From Stenotrophomonas sp046736075 (lineage in GTDB: Bacteria > Pseudomonadota > Gammaproteobacteria > Xanthomonadales > Xanthomonadaceae): a DNA stretch of 64,000 nt. Positions 54,419 through 62,724 of the stretch are shown here, one piece after another. The translations under genes and the position numbers were made by a program. The DNA lies in NCBI RefSeq assembly GCF_046736075.1, contig NZ_CP177163.1, positions 1,984,001 through 2,048,000 of the forward strand, read 5' to 3'. Numbering within the stretch: the stretch's first letter is position 1; the number at the start of each line of letters is the position of its first letter. Below the pieces are notes generated by a model, which worked only from the letters and a program-made list of their open reading frames with translations, was not told the DNA's origin and did not search any database.

Positions 54419-54542
54419 GGAGGGTTCCGGCAGCGTCTGGGCGACTCCCCGCCGCGCGCACGCGGCAGGGAACGCCTCATCCTAACCAAGCCGGCGCGGG
54501 AAGGCAGCATGACCTTGGACCCGCGCGCGCCGCGATCAGGCC

Positions 54543-55232
54543 TCAACGCTGGCCGAACAGGTGCCTGCGCTCGTCCTCGCTCAGCGGCTTGCCGGCATCG
54601 GGATTCACCTGGGCGCGCAGCGCGTAGGCACGCTGGGTGGCCGGGCGCGCGGCAATTGCATCGTGCCAGCGCTTGAGGTGGGGGAAGGCGGCGAAATCCA
54701 CCGGCAGCTTGTCGTACGCGCCGATCCAGGGGTAGCTGGCCATGTCGGCGATGCTGTAGCTGTCGCCGCCCAGGTAGGTGCTGGCCGCCAGGCGCTTGTC
54801 CATCACCCCGTGCAGGCGGCGCACCTCGTTGTCGTAGCGTTCGATCGCATAGGGAATGCGCTCGGGGGCATAGACGTTGAAGTGGCCCATCTGCCCGCTC
54901 ATCGGGCCCAGCCCGGCCATCTGCCAGAACAGCCATTCCAGCACGGCCACGCGGCCGCGGCTGTCGGCCGGCAGGAAGGTGCCGGTCTTCTCGGCCAGGT
55001 ACAGCAGGATGGCGCCGGATTCGAACACGCTCTGCGGCGCGCCGCCGTCGGTGGGCTGGTGGTCGACCAGGGCCGGCATCTTGTTGTTGGGGGAAATGGC
55101 CAGGAAGTCGGGTTTGAACTGGTCGCCGGCGCCGATGTTGACGGGTTTGACCTGGTACGGCAGGCCGGTTTCTTCCAGCATCAGCGTGACTTTGTGGCCG
55201 TTGGGGGTGGGCCAGTAGTACAGGTCGATCAT
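54543..55232 (-). CDS. glutathione S-transferase family protein
   Basis: A 229-residue GST with a thioredoxin-like N-terminus (MIDLYYWPTPNGHKVTLMLE, LPYQVKPVNIGAGDQFKPDF, VFESGAILLYLAEKTG with the glutathione-binding E-S-G) and an all-helical C-terminus. The Thr-Pro-Asn at the active site fits the YghU/YfcG (nu-class) group, which often has disulfide-bond reductase activity. It stands alone. Confidence 0.9.
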   Translation of the reverse strand: MIDLYYWPTPNGHKVTLMLEETGLPYQVKPVNIGAGDQFKPDFLAISPNNKMPALVDHQPTDGGAPQSVFESGAILLYLAEKTGTFLPADSRGRVAVLEWLFWQMAGLGPMSGQMGHFNVYAPERIPYAIERYDNEVRRLHGVMDKRLAASTYLGGDSYSIADMASYPWIGAYDKLPVDFAAFPHLKRWHDAIAARPATQRAYALRAQVNPDAGKPLSEDERRHLFGQR

Positions 55233-55339
55233 CTCGTGGACTCGGCGTAGGCGAAGGCCGAGTGTAGTGCGAGAGTTGGGTTGGCAGGGTCAATCCGGCC
55301 CGGTAACCTGCGGCCTCTCCCGCAACGCAGCATTCCAGC

Positions 55340-55948
55340 ATGTCCCCTTCCCCGCCCCGCCTCAGCCCCATGTCCTCCCTGATCTTCGCGTCGCGCTGGC
55401 TGCAGCTGCCGCTGTACCTGGGACTGATCCTGGCCCAGTGCGTCTATGTGTTCCTGTTCGGCAAGGAACTGTGGCACCTCATCCACGACGCCAACAGCCT
55501 GGGTGAGCAGCAGATCATGCTGATCGTGCTCGGCCTGATCGACGTGGTGATGATCTCCAACCTGCTGGTGATGGTGATCGTGGGCGGTTACGAAACCTTC
55601 GTGTCGCGGCTCGGCCTGGAAGGCCACCCCGACCAGCCGGAGTGGCTGAGCCACGTCAATGCCAGCGTGCTCAAGGTCAAGCTGGCGCTGTCGATCATCG
55701 GCATCTCCTCGATCCACCTGCTCAAGACCTTCATCGCTGCCGGTGCGCTGGACGGCCTGCCGCTGTGCCCGCCGGAACTGATGAACGTGGCCGCCTCCAA
55801 CATCGGCGCCAGCAAGTGCAGCTCGATGACCAGCGCCGGCGTGCTCTGGCAGACCATCATCCACTGCGTGTTCATCCTCTCGGCGATCGGCATCGCCTGG
55901 ACCGACAAGCTGATGTCCGGCCCGTCGACCAAGGCCCACGCGCACTGA
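55340..55948 (+). CDS. YqhA-like UPF0114 membrane protein
   Basis: A 202-residue membrane protein of the UPF0114/TIGR00645 family: LQLPLYLGLILAQCVYVFLF, then DVVMISNLLVMVIVGGYETF and LKVKLALSIIGISSIHLLKT. The family has four helices and unknown function. An ATG at 55370 (MSSLIFASRW) is an alternative and perhaps better start. Confidence 0.87.
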   Translation: MSPSPPRLSPMSSLIFASRWLQLPLYLGLILAQCVYVFLFGKELWHLIHDANSLGEQQIMLIVLGLIDVVMISNLLVMVIVGGYETFVSRLGLEGHPDQPEWLSHVNASVLKVKLALSIIGISSIHLLKTFIAAGALDGLPLCPPELMNVAASNIGASKCSSMTSAGVLWQTIIHCVFILSAIGIAWTDKLMSGPSTKAHAH

Positions 55949-56134
55949 CGTTGCACCCTCTGGCCGGCATCGGCGACGATGCCGGCTGGTCCCACCGGCC
56001 CGGCCCCTGCGCCGCCCCGGTGATGCTAGATTGCACACCTGCAGCAGCGCCGTGGACGCCGGGAAACGTCCAGGGGCGTCGGCCGGCCTGACCGCTTCAG
56101 GTCTTACGTACCGTCGTATTCAAGGGGAAGTTGG

Positions 56135-57148
56135 ATGTCGCACGTCACCACGTTTGCCAAGGCGCGCCTGCTCGCGCCGGTCACCCTGCTGCTGGCGCTG
56201 GCCGCCTGCTCCGGCAAGGACGAACCGAAACCCGCCGACGCGCCGGCCACGCCTGCCGCCACCGGCACCACCGCAGCACCGGCCGCACCGGCCGTGTCGG
56301 CCAAGGTGCAGTCGCTGGGCACCGAAGAGCTGCGCGAACTGGCCAGCAAGGCGCTGCGCGAGAACCGCATGTACGCCCCGGCGGGAGACAACGCGATGGA
56401 GTACTACCTGGCGCTGCGCGACAAGACCCCGGACGATGCGTCGGTGAAGAGCGCGCTGACCGACCTGCTGCCCTACACGCTGATCGCGGCCGAGCAGAAC
56501 CTCACCCGCGAAGACTTCACCGAAGCCCAGCGCCTGGTCGCCCTGATCGAGAAGGTGGACGCCACCGCACCGGCCCTGCCGCGCCTGAAGCAGGGCATCA
56601 CCGGCGGCATGCAGACCGCGCTGAAGCGCACCCAGGAAGAGACCGACAAGGTCAAGAAAGACGCCGAAACCCGCGCCAAACAGCTGGTGGAGCAGCAGCG
56701 CCAGGCCCAGCAGCAGGCCGGCGAAGCCGAAGCAGCACGCCAGATCGCCGCCCAGCAGGAAGCCGCCCGCCGCGACACCGACCGCCAGGACGCCGAACGC
56801 CAGGCCACCGCACGGCGTGAGGCCGAACAGCGCCAGCAGCAGGCCGCCGCCCAGCAGGCCGCGGCCGCGCGTGCTACCCCGGCCGCCTCGCCGAGCCTGC
56901 GCCCGGTCAGCACCCCGGCACCGCGCTACCCGGCCGACGCGCTGCGCTCGGGCACCTCGGGCGAGGTTCTGGTGGAAATCACCGTCGGCACCGACGGCTC
57001 GGTCACCAATGCCCGCGTGCTGCGCGCCAACCCGGCACGCGTGTTCGACCGCGAAGCGCTCAACGCCGTGAAGCGCTGGAAGTTCGAACCCGTCGGCGCC
57101 CCGGTCACCACTCGCCGTACGCTGGCCTTCGCGCCCGAAGGCGGTTGA
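56135..57148 (+). CDS. lipoprotein with coiled coil and TonB C-terminal domain
   Basis: A 337-residue protein. The N-terminus (LLAPVTLLLALAACSGKD) ends in a lipobox, Cys25, instead of the membrane helix of a normal TonB. A Pro/Ala linker, a helical part and a long Gln/Ala/Arg-rich coiled coil (about residues 165-255) follow, then a TonB C-terminal domain (PRYPADALRSGTSGEVLVEI and FDREALNAVKRWKFEPV). TonB C-terminal domains contact receptors; without an ExbB/ExbD-coupled helix it cannot transmit energy in the usual way. It ends at a bidirectional terminator. Confidence 0.85.
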   Translation: MSHVTTFAKARLLAPVTLLLALAACSGKDEPKPADAPATPAATGTTAAPAAPAVSAKVQSLGTEELRELASKALRENRMYAPAGDNAMEYYLALRDKTPDDASVKSALTDLLPYTLIAAEQNLTREDFTEAQRLVALIEKVDATAPALPRLKQGITGGMQTALKRTQEETDKVKKDAETRAKQLVEQQRQAQQQAGEAEAARQIAAQQEAARRDTDRQDAERQATARREAEQRQQQAAAQQAAAARATPAASPSLRPVSTPAPRYPADALRSGTSGEVLVEITVGTDGSVTNARVLRANPARVFDREALNAVKRWKFEPVGAPVTTRRTLAFAPEGG

Positions 57149-57166
57149 TCGACACGCGGCACCCCT

Positions 57167-57196
57167 GAAAAAGCCCGGCATCCGCCGGGCTTTTTC
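57167..57196. terminator. bidirectional intrinsic terminator
   Basis: GAAAAAGCCCGGC and GCCGGGCTTTTTC form a perfect 13-base stem around a four-base loop, with T-runs on both strands. It serves the TonB-like gene from the left and the DUF6708 array (leftward) from the right. Confidence 0.92.
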
Positions 57197-57249
57197 GATT
57201 CAGTGCGTGCCGTATGCGCTGCGTCCGATCGGCGCGAGCCGCCTCGCCT

Positions 57250-58245
57250 TCACCGCCACAGCATGCGCTCGCGATGCCGCTGCAGCGCCCGTGCGTAGAT
57301 CGCCGGATCGCTGGCAAACTCGGCCATGAAGCGCGGTTCCGGCAATGCATAGGGATCACCCGGCGCAATGGCGCACTCGGCCTCCAGCTCCGGCGGAAAC
57401 ACCGGTGCACGGCAGGTCTTGAAGGTGAGCCATCTACTGAGCGTCAATGCGCCGTAGATGGGAAACATCAGCGTATAGCGCAACGGAAACAGCGTGGTGC
57501 CCATCATCAGGCACACCAGCATCCAGCAGTTGCGCAGCGTGCCCTTCGGCGAGAGGGTGATTACACGGTCCAATGGATCGTCGAAGCACTGTTCCGGCCC
57601 GTCTTTCATGTAGCGGCAGATCAGCGCCCACTGCTCGCGGATGTCGTCGTCATGGTTCCAGAAGTGGCCAATGGTGAAGGTCTGTTGTACCTGACGGTGA
57701 CGGTCGAGAAGATGGCAGCGCAGGTCGCGCAGGCTGGGGTCCTGCCCACCACGACCGATGTGGAAGAACGCATACGGCGAGCCCCAGGGTACGACGACCA
57801 CGCCACCGGGACCGTTGTGGCGGAAGAAATAGATCCTGCGGGTGATGCGGTTGAAGCGGACCGGGTAGTGGGTGTACTGGAAGAGGTCTTTGTGAAGGTG
57901 GACATTCCAGAAGTAGAACGGAAAGCCAAGCGCCGGCACGGATAAGACAGCGATTCCAATCAGAGAACCGATGAGGTCATCTTCCGTACCCAATGACGTG
58001 ATAGCGACCTGCACCAGCACCGCAATCATGAAGATGGATCCGGCAGCAGACATGGCCGTGGCCGCCATCCCCTTCGTCTTGAACGTTCGATCGATAAACT
58101 CGAGGTACGTTGAGTTCAGCGTCGTCATTCCAACCGCGTCGTCAGGATAGAACTCGCCAAATTCGGATTGATGCAGTTCGGACTCCCACTCGATCTGCTC
58201 GAGTGGTCTGGCGTAGTTGAAGGCTGGATACCATCCTGTCAGCAC
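57250..58245 (-). CDS. DUF6708-type membrane protein, paralogue 1 (putative immunity protein)
   Basis: 331 residues, GTG start in the shared [GA]TG-LTGW context. N-terminal part (1-60) contains PDDAVGM, NSTYLEFIDRTFK; two membrane helices follow (about 66-83 and 91-113, copy-specific); residues 120-331 are the block shared by all paralogues, with YTHYPVRFNR, FFRHNGPGGVVVVPWGSP, GHFWNHDDDIREQ and another hydrophobic stretch LRNCWMLVCLMMGTTLFPL. I believe this is the family catalogued as DUF6708, from memory. It is the last gene of the array, before a bidirectional terminator. An immunity role against a membrane-active secreted toxin is inferred from the array and the effector tails in it. Confidence 0.75.
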   Translation of the reverse strand: MLTGWYPAFNYARPLEQIEWESELHQSEFGEFYPDDAVGMTTLNSTYLEFIDRTFKTKGMAATAMSAAGSIFMIAVLVQVAITSLGTEDDLIGSLIGIAVLSVPALGFPFYFWNVHLHKDLFQYTHYPVRFNRITRRIYFFRHNGPGGVVVVPWGSPYAFFHIGRGGQDPSLRDLRCHLLDRHRQVQQTFTIGHFWNHDDDIREQWALICRYMKDGPEQCFDDPLDRVITLSPKGTLRNCWMLVCLMMGTTLFPLRYTLMFPIYGALTLSRWLTFKTCRAPVFPPELEAECAIAPGDPYALPEPRFMAEFASDPAIYARALQRHRERMLWR

Positions 58246-58285
58246 GTCAGTGCGCCATCGTCTGCCTCAAAGGATTCACGCCCAT
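58246..58285 (-). repeat. array spacer, divergent copy
   Basis: 40 bases between paralogues 2 and 1. It keeps the start-proximal half of the other spacers (GCAGACGATGGCGCACTGAC read leftward) but differs in the other half. No good ribosome site is present. Confidence 0.6.
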
Positions 58286-59281
58286 TCACCGCCACAGCAT
58301 GCGCTCCCGATGCCGCTGCAGCGCCCGTGCGTAGATCGCCGGATCGCTGGCAAACTCGGCCATGAAGCGCGGTTCCGGCAATGCATAGGGATCACCCGAC
58401 GCAATGGCGCACTCGGCCTCCAGCTCCGGCGGAAACACCGGTGCACGGCAGGTCTTGAAGGTGAGCCACCTACTGAGCGTCAATGCGCCGTAGATGGGAA
58501 GCATCAGCGTGTAGCGCAGTGGAAACAGCGTGGTGCCCATCATCAGGCACACCAGCATCCAGCAGTTGCGCAGCGTGCCCTTCGGCGAGAGGGTGATTAC
58601 ACGGTCCAATGGATCGTCGAAGCACTGTTCCGGCCCGTCTTTCATGTAGCGGCAGATCAGCGCCCAATGCTCGCGGATGTCGTCGTCATGGTTCCAGAAG
58701 TGGCCAATGGTGAAGGTCTGCTGCACCTGGCGGTGACGGTCGAGCAGATGGCAGCGCAGGTCGCGCAGGCTGGGGTCCTGGCCGCCACGACCGATGTGGA
58801 AGAACGCATTCGGCGAGCCCCAAGGCACGACGACGACGCCACCGGGACCGTTGTGGCGGAAGAAATAGATCTTGCGGGTGACGCGGTTGAAGCGAACCGG
58901 GTAGTGGGTGTACTGGAAAACATCGCACCGCAAGTGAACTGTCCAGATGAGCGCCTGCGCACCGAACACAGCCAAAGCAACGATGCCCACGGGAATCGCC
59001 TCTTGCATCAATCCGCCAGACATCCCGTGGGCTTTGACCACAAGGGCGGATAGTCCAAAGATGTTTATGGACGAGACCACCATGGCGCACAAAGTCGCCG
59101 CCATTCCTTTGATTTTGAACGTCCTGTCGACAAACTCCATGAACGTTGAGTTGAATCGAACCAGGCCCAAGGCGTCGTCCGGTGAAAGATTGCGCGTATC
59201 GTTCTGGGGTAGCTCCCGTGCCAGTTCATCCGGACTCAATGCGCGGTGATACTTGAAAGCGGGATACCAGCCAGTCAGCAC
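58286..59281 (-). CDS. DUF6708-type membrane protein, paralogue 2 (putative immunity protein)
   Basis: 331 residues from a GTG at 59281. Residues 11-56 (HRALSPDELARELPQNDTRN onward) are the same as in paralogue 4, and the DNA is also identical for more than 140 bases, but the two-helix segment (about 62-113, with VVSSINIFGLSALVVKAHGM) differs from it. After VHLRCDVFQYTHY the shared block begins. The change of the otherwise constant RKDLFQ to RCDVFQ is particular to this copy. It lies 39 bases after paralogue 3. Function is inferred as for the whole array. Confidence 0.75.
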   Translation of the reverse strand: MLTGWYPAFKYHRALSPDELARELPQNDTRNLSPDDALGLVRFNSTFMEFVDRTFKIKGMAATLCAMVVSSINIFGLSALVVKAHGMSGGLMQEAIPVGIVALAVFGAQALIWTVHLRCDVFQYTHYPVRFNRVTRKIYFFRHNGPGGVVVVPWGSPNAFFHIGRGGQDPSLRDLRCHLLDRHRQVQQTFTIGHFWNHDDDIREHWALICRYMKDGPEQCFDDPLDRVITLSPKGTLRNCWMLVCLMMGTTLFPLRYTLMLPIYGALTLSRWLTFKTCRAPVFPPELEAECAIASGDPYALPEPRFMAEFASDPAIYARALQRHRERMLWR

Positions 59282-59320
59282 GTCAATGCACCATCGTCTG
59301 GCGTGAGGAACTGAACACAT
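59282..59320 (-). repeat. array spacer
   Basis: 39 bases between paralogues 3 and 2. Read leftward it holds CAGACGATGGTGCATTGAC directly before the GTG start. It is almost the same as 60481-60520 and 61517-61556, with one base deleted. Confidence 0.75.
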
Positions 59321-60313
59321 TCACCGCCACAACATGCGCTCCTGATGCCGCTGCAGCGCCCGTGCGTAGATGGCAGGATCAGAAGCAAATTCGGCCATGA
59401 AGCGCGGCTCGGGCAGCGAGTGCGGATCATCTGGGGCAACGGCGCACTCAGCCTCCAGCTCGGGTGAGAACACCGGTGCACGGCAGGTCTTGAAGGTGAG
59501 CCAGCGACTGAGCGTCAAGACACCGTAGATCGGCAGCATCAGCGTGTAGCGCAGCGGAAAGAACGTGGTGCCCATCATCAGACACACCAGCATCCAGCAG
59601 TTGCGCAGCGTGCCCTTTGGCGAGAGGGTGATCACGCGGTCCAGTGGATCGTCGAAACAATGCTCTGGCCCATCCTGCATGTAGCGGCAGATCAGCGCCC
59701 ACTGCTCGCGGATGTCGTCGTCATGGTTCCAGAAGTGACCAATGGTGAAGGTCTGCTGTACCTGGCGGTGACGGTCGAGCAGGTGGCAGCGCAGATCGCG
59801 CAGGCTGGGGTCCTGCCCGCCACGGCCGATGTGGAAGAACGCATACGGCGAGCCCCAAGGCACGACGACGACGCCACCGGGACCGTTGTGGCGGAAGAAG
59901 TAGATCTTGCGGGTGATGCGGTTGAACCGGACCGGGTAGTGAGTGTACTGGAAGAGGTCTTTTCGGAGGTGGAGATTCCATAGGAGGGCGACGCACGTCG
60001 CGAGCCCGATCGTGAACATGGCGAGTGAAGCCCAGTCACTAGATTCATTCATTCGCCCGTTTATATTTGCGACGAAGTAGATGTAGACACACGCCATGAA
60101 TGCTTCTCCCGCCATTAGCGAGAGCGTTGACGCCATGCCCTTGATCTTGAATGAACGATCAACGAACTCAATATAGGTCGAGTTGAAGCAGATCATTCCA
60201 AGCGCATCATCAGGGATGATATTTCCTGCACTCTCGACGCTTAGTGCGCCGATAAGCTCGGATTCCATGAGACGACGATGGCGGGAGAACTTCGGGCTCC
60301 ATCCAGTTAGCAT
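59321..60313 (-). CDS. DUF6708-type membrane protein, paralogue 3 (putative immunity protein)
   Basis: 330 residues from an ATG at 60313 (MLTGWSPKFSRHRRLMES). The two-helix segment (SLMAGEAFMACVYIYFVANI and WASLAMFTIGLATCVALLWN) is unlike the other copies and AT-richer in DNA; from DLFQYTHYPVRFNR the shared block follows, with its own substitutions (QDGPEHCF, TTFFPLRY, VFSPELEAECAVAPDDPHSL). One base separates its ATG from the TAG of the effector-tail fragment, the same close linkage as paralogue 6 with its effector. It is therefore probably the original partner of that lost effector. Confidence 0.75.
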   Translation of the reverse strand: MLTGWSPKFSRHRRLMESELIGALSVESAGNIIPDDALGMICFNSTYIEFVDRSFKIKGMASTLSLMAGEAFMACVYIYFVANINGRMNESSDWASLAMFTIGLATCVALLWNLHLRKDLFQYTHYPVRFNRITRKIYFFRHNGPGGVVVVPWGSPYAFFHIGRGGQDPSLRDLRCHLLDRHRQVQQTFTIGHFWNHDDDIREQWALICRYMQDGPEHCFDDPLDRVITLSPKGTLRNCWMLVCLMMGTTFFPLRYTLMLPIYGVLTLSRWLTFKTCRAPVFSPELEAECAVAPDDPHSLPEPRFMAEFASDPAIYARALQRHQERMLWR

Positions 60314-60314
60314 T

Positions 60315-60480
60315 CTAGAGACGCCCCAATTTCTTTGCCGCGTCAGATTGAGCTTCCAGATTTTCAAATGCACTATTGGTGTTTTTTCCAAAGTGCATCA
60401 CTCGATCCAACCACCGCTCCATTTCGTCTGGCTTCAAAAAGGCAGCGATTGTGGTTACAACAGCGCTTGCGATCATGAGA
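60315..60480 (-). pseudogene. truncated C-terminal tail of the putative effector
   Basis: Read leftward this encodes LMIASAVVTTIAAFLKPDEM, ERWLDRVMHFGKN and then FENLEAQSDAAKKL before a TAG. It aligns with the end of the protein at 63713-64000 (AITTVVVAWFKPDGVQRWLD, KTIHFGGNESGRFADLESQN). Homology stops at position 60480, where the conserved 40-base spacer begins. The frame can be read back into the spacer to an ATG at 60530, but that start is probably not used. I take it as the stump of an effector gene whose front was removed by recombination at the spacer border. Confidence 0.75.
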
Positions 60481-60520
60481 GTCAATGCACCATCGTCTGG
60501 CGTGAGGGAACTGAACACAT
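60481..60520 (-). repeat. array spacer joined to an effector-tail stump
   Basis: 40 bases, almost identical to 61517-61556. Elsewhere its end abuts the start codon of a paralogue; here it abuts the effector-tail fragment, so it marks a recombination border. Confidence 0.8.
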
Positions 60521-61516
60521 TCACCGCCACAACATGCGCTCCCGATGCCGCTGCAGCGCCCGTGCGTAGATCGCCGGATCGCTGGCGAACTCGGCCATGA
60601 AGCGCGGTTCCGGCAATGCATAGGGATCACCCGGCGCAATGGCGCACTCGGCCTCCAGCTCTGGCGGAAACACCGGTGCACGGCAGGTCTTGAAGGTGAG
60701 CCATCTACTGAGCGTCAATGCGACGTAGATGGGAAGCATCAGCGTGGAGCGCAGCGGGAACAGCGTGGTGCCCATCATCAGGCATACCAGCATCCAGCAG
60801 TTGCGCAGCGTGCCCTTCGGTGAGAGGGTGATCACCCGGTCCAGCGGATCGTCGAAGCAGTGCTCCGGCCCGTCTTTCATGTAGCGGCAGATCAACGTCC
60901 ACTGCTCGCGGATGTCGTCGTCATGATTCCAGAAGTGGCCAACGGTGAAGGTCTGCTGCACCTGGCGGTGACGGTCGAGCAGATGGCAGCGCAGATCGCG
61001 CAGGCTGGGGTCCTGGCCGCCACGACCGATGTGGAAGAACGCATTCGGCGAGCCCCAAGGCACGACGACGACGCCACCGGGACCGTTGTGGCGGAAGAAG
61101 TAGACCTTGCGGGTGACGCGGTTGAAGCGAACCGGGTAGTGGGTGTACTGGAAGAGATCCCTCTTCAAGTGCAGTGTCCAGAAGATGGCCATAGCACCGA
61201 GCACAACCGCTGCAACGATGGCTACGGGGATAGCTTCTGCAATCAATCCACCCGGCATCTTGTGGGCCTTGACTAGAAGAGCCGACAACCCGAAGAGTAG
61301 CAACGACGAGATGACTATCGCTGACAGAGTAGCCACCATCCCCTTGGATTTGAACGTCCTGTCGACAAACTCCATGAACGTTGAGTTGAATCGAACCAGG
61401 CCCAAGGCGTCGTCCGGTGAAAGATTGCGCGTATCGTTCTGGGGTAGCTCCCGTGCCAGTTCATCCGGACTCAATGCGCGGTGATACTTGAAAGTGGGAT
61501 TCCAGCCAGTCAACAC
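60521..61516 (-). CDS. DUF6708-type membrane protein, paralogue 4 (putative immunity protein)
   Basis: 331 residues from a GTG at 61516 (VLTGWNPTFKYHRALSPDEL). The N-terminal 56 residues match paralogue 2 nearly exactly; the helices differ (VISSLLLFGLSALLVKAHKM, IPVAIVAAVVLGAMAIFW), though less than between other pairs, so 2 and 4 are the closest relatives. The shared block has small changes (KVYFF, TVGHFWNHD, REQWTLIC, PLRSTLMLPIYVAL). It precedes the effector-tail stump and lies 40 bases after paralogue 5. Confidence 0.75.
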   Translation of the reverse strand: MLTGWNPTFKYHRALSPDELARELPQNDTRNLSPDDALGLVRFNSTFMEFVDRTFKSKGMVATLSAIVISSLLLFGLSALLVKAHKMPGGLIAEAIPVAIVAAVVLGAMAIFWTLHLKRDLFQYTHYPVRFNRVTRKVYFFRHNGPGGVVVVPWGSPNAFFHIGRGGQDPSLRDLRCHLLDRHRQVQQTFTVGHFWNHDDDIREQWTLICRYMKDGPEHCFDDPLDRVITLSPKGTLRNCWMLVCLMMGTTLFPLRSTLMLPIYVALTLSRWLTFKTCRAPVFPPELEAECAIAPGDPYALPEPRFMAEFASDPAIYARALQRHRERMLWR

Positions 61517-61556
61517 GTCAATGGACCATCGTCTGGCGTGAGGGAACTGAACACAT
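61517..61556 (-). repeat. array spacer
   Basis: 40 bases between paralogues 5 and 4. Read leftward it has TGTTCAGTTCCCTCACGCC and then CAGACGATGGTCCATTGAC before the GTG. No ribosome site of usual strength is seen, so reinitiation or a weak site must serve. Confidence 0.75.
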
Positions 61557-62552
61557 TCACCGCCACAACATGCGCTCCTGATGCCGCTGCAGCGCCCGTG
61601 CGTAGATCGCCGGATCGCTGGCAAACTCGGCCATGAAGCGCGGTTCCGGCAATGCATGTGGATCATCCGGGGCAGCGGCGCATTCGGCCTCCAGCTCCGG
61701 CGGAAACACCGGTGCGCGGCAGGTCTTGAAGGTGAGCCAACGGCTGAGCGTCAATGCGCCGTAGATGGGAAACATCAGCGTATAGCGCAGCGGAAACAGC
61801 GTGGTGCCCATCATCAGGCACACCAGCATCCAGCAGTTGCGCAGCGTGCCCTTCGGCGAGAGGGTGATTACACGGTCCAATGGATCGTCGAAGCACTGTT
61901 CCGGCCCGTCTTTCATGTAGCGGCAGATCAGCGCCCACTGCTCGCGGATGTCGTCGTCATGGTTCCAGAAGTGGCCAATGGTGAAGGTCTGCTGCACCTG
62001 GCGGTGACGGTCGAGCAGATGGCAGCGCAGGTCGCGCAGGCTGGGGTCCTGCCCAACACGACCGATGTGGAAGAACGCATACGGCGAGCCCCAAGGTACG
62101 ACGACGACGCCACCGGGACCGTTGTGGCGGAAGAAATAGATCTTGCGGGTGATGCGGTTGAAGCGGACCGGGTAGTGGGTGTACTGGAAAAGGTCTTTGC
62201 GGAGGTGGACATGCCAGAAGTAAAGGGGAAAACCAACGAGGGGTACCCCAATCATGAGAATACTCAGCATGCTCTCAACAAGACCATCGTCCATCTGTAT
62301 GAAGTCAATCGATATCCAGACGAGAAAAGCAAAGAATGCAATCGAACATGTGGATAAATTCATTGTTGCGGCCATCCCCTTCACCTTGAAGGTCCGGTCC
62401 GTGAATTCAAGAACGGTCGAGTTGAAGGAGATCATTCCGAACGCATCGTCCGGAACATGCGATCCTGGCGAGTCCTTCAGAAGCTGCGCTGCCTCTTCGT
62501 TACGAAGCAGCGCGCGTCGCGTTGTGAATTCTGGATGCCACCCGGTCAGCAT
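61557..62552 (-). CDS. DUF6708-type membrane protein, paralogue 5 (putative immunity protein)
   Basis: 331 residues from an ATG at 62552 (MLTGWHPEFTTRRALLRNEE). The copy-specific helices are LSTCSIAFFAFLVWISIDFI and VESMLSILMIGVPLVGFPLY; the coding DNA there (about 62220-62460) is clearly AT-richer than the shared block after it. The block is close to that of paralogue 1, except for RVGQDPSL and AECAAAPDDPHAL. It follows a 172-base gap after paralogue 6 that lacks the 40-base spacer. Confidence 0.75.
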   Translation of the reverse strand: MLTGWHPEFTTRRALLRNEEAAQLLKDSPGSHVPDDAFGMISFNSTVLEFTDRTFKVKGMAATMNLSTCSIAFFAFLVWISIDFIQMDDGLVESMLSILMIGVPLVGFPLYFWHVHLRKDLFQYTHYPVRFNRITRKIYFFRHNGPGGVVVVPWGSPYAFFHIGRVGQDPSLRDLRCHLLDRHRQVQQTFTIGHFWNHDDDIREQWALICRYMKDGPEQCFDDPLDRVITLSPKGTLRNCWMLVCLMMGTTLFPLRYTLMFPIYGALTLSRWLTFKTCRAPVFPPELEAECAAAPDDPHALPEPRFMAEFASDPAIYARALQRHQERMLWR

Positions 62553-62724
62553 GCCGGTGCTCCACTATCTTTCTCGTGCTTCCTGCATTCATTCCCTTCT
62601 GCGCAATGGCGCTCGTCCCTCAATCTTGGCCGACACTCAAGTGCACTACCGCAGGAGTACCTGCAGTCAGGCTGAGCCCAGCGCTTGGCCAACCAGACGT
62701 CCGGCATGAAGGAAGCGTGTACAT

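Noticed and set aside
60315..60530. Independent small gene of 71 codons before paralogue 3
   Set aside because: Its first 17 codons come from the conserved spacer and the rest is homologous only to the effector end, so a truncated remnant is more likely.
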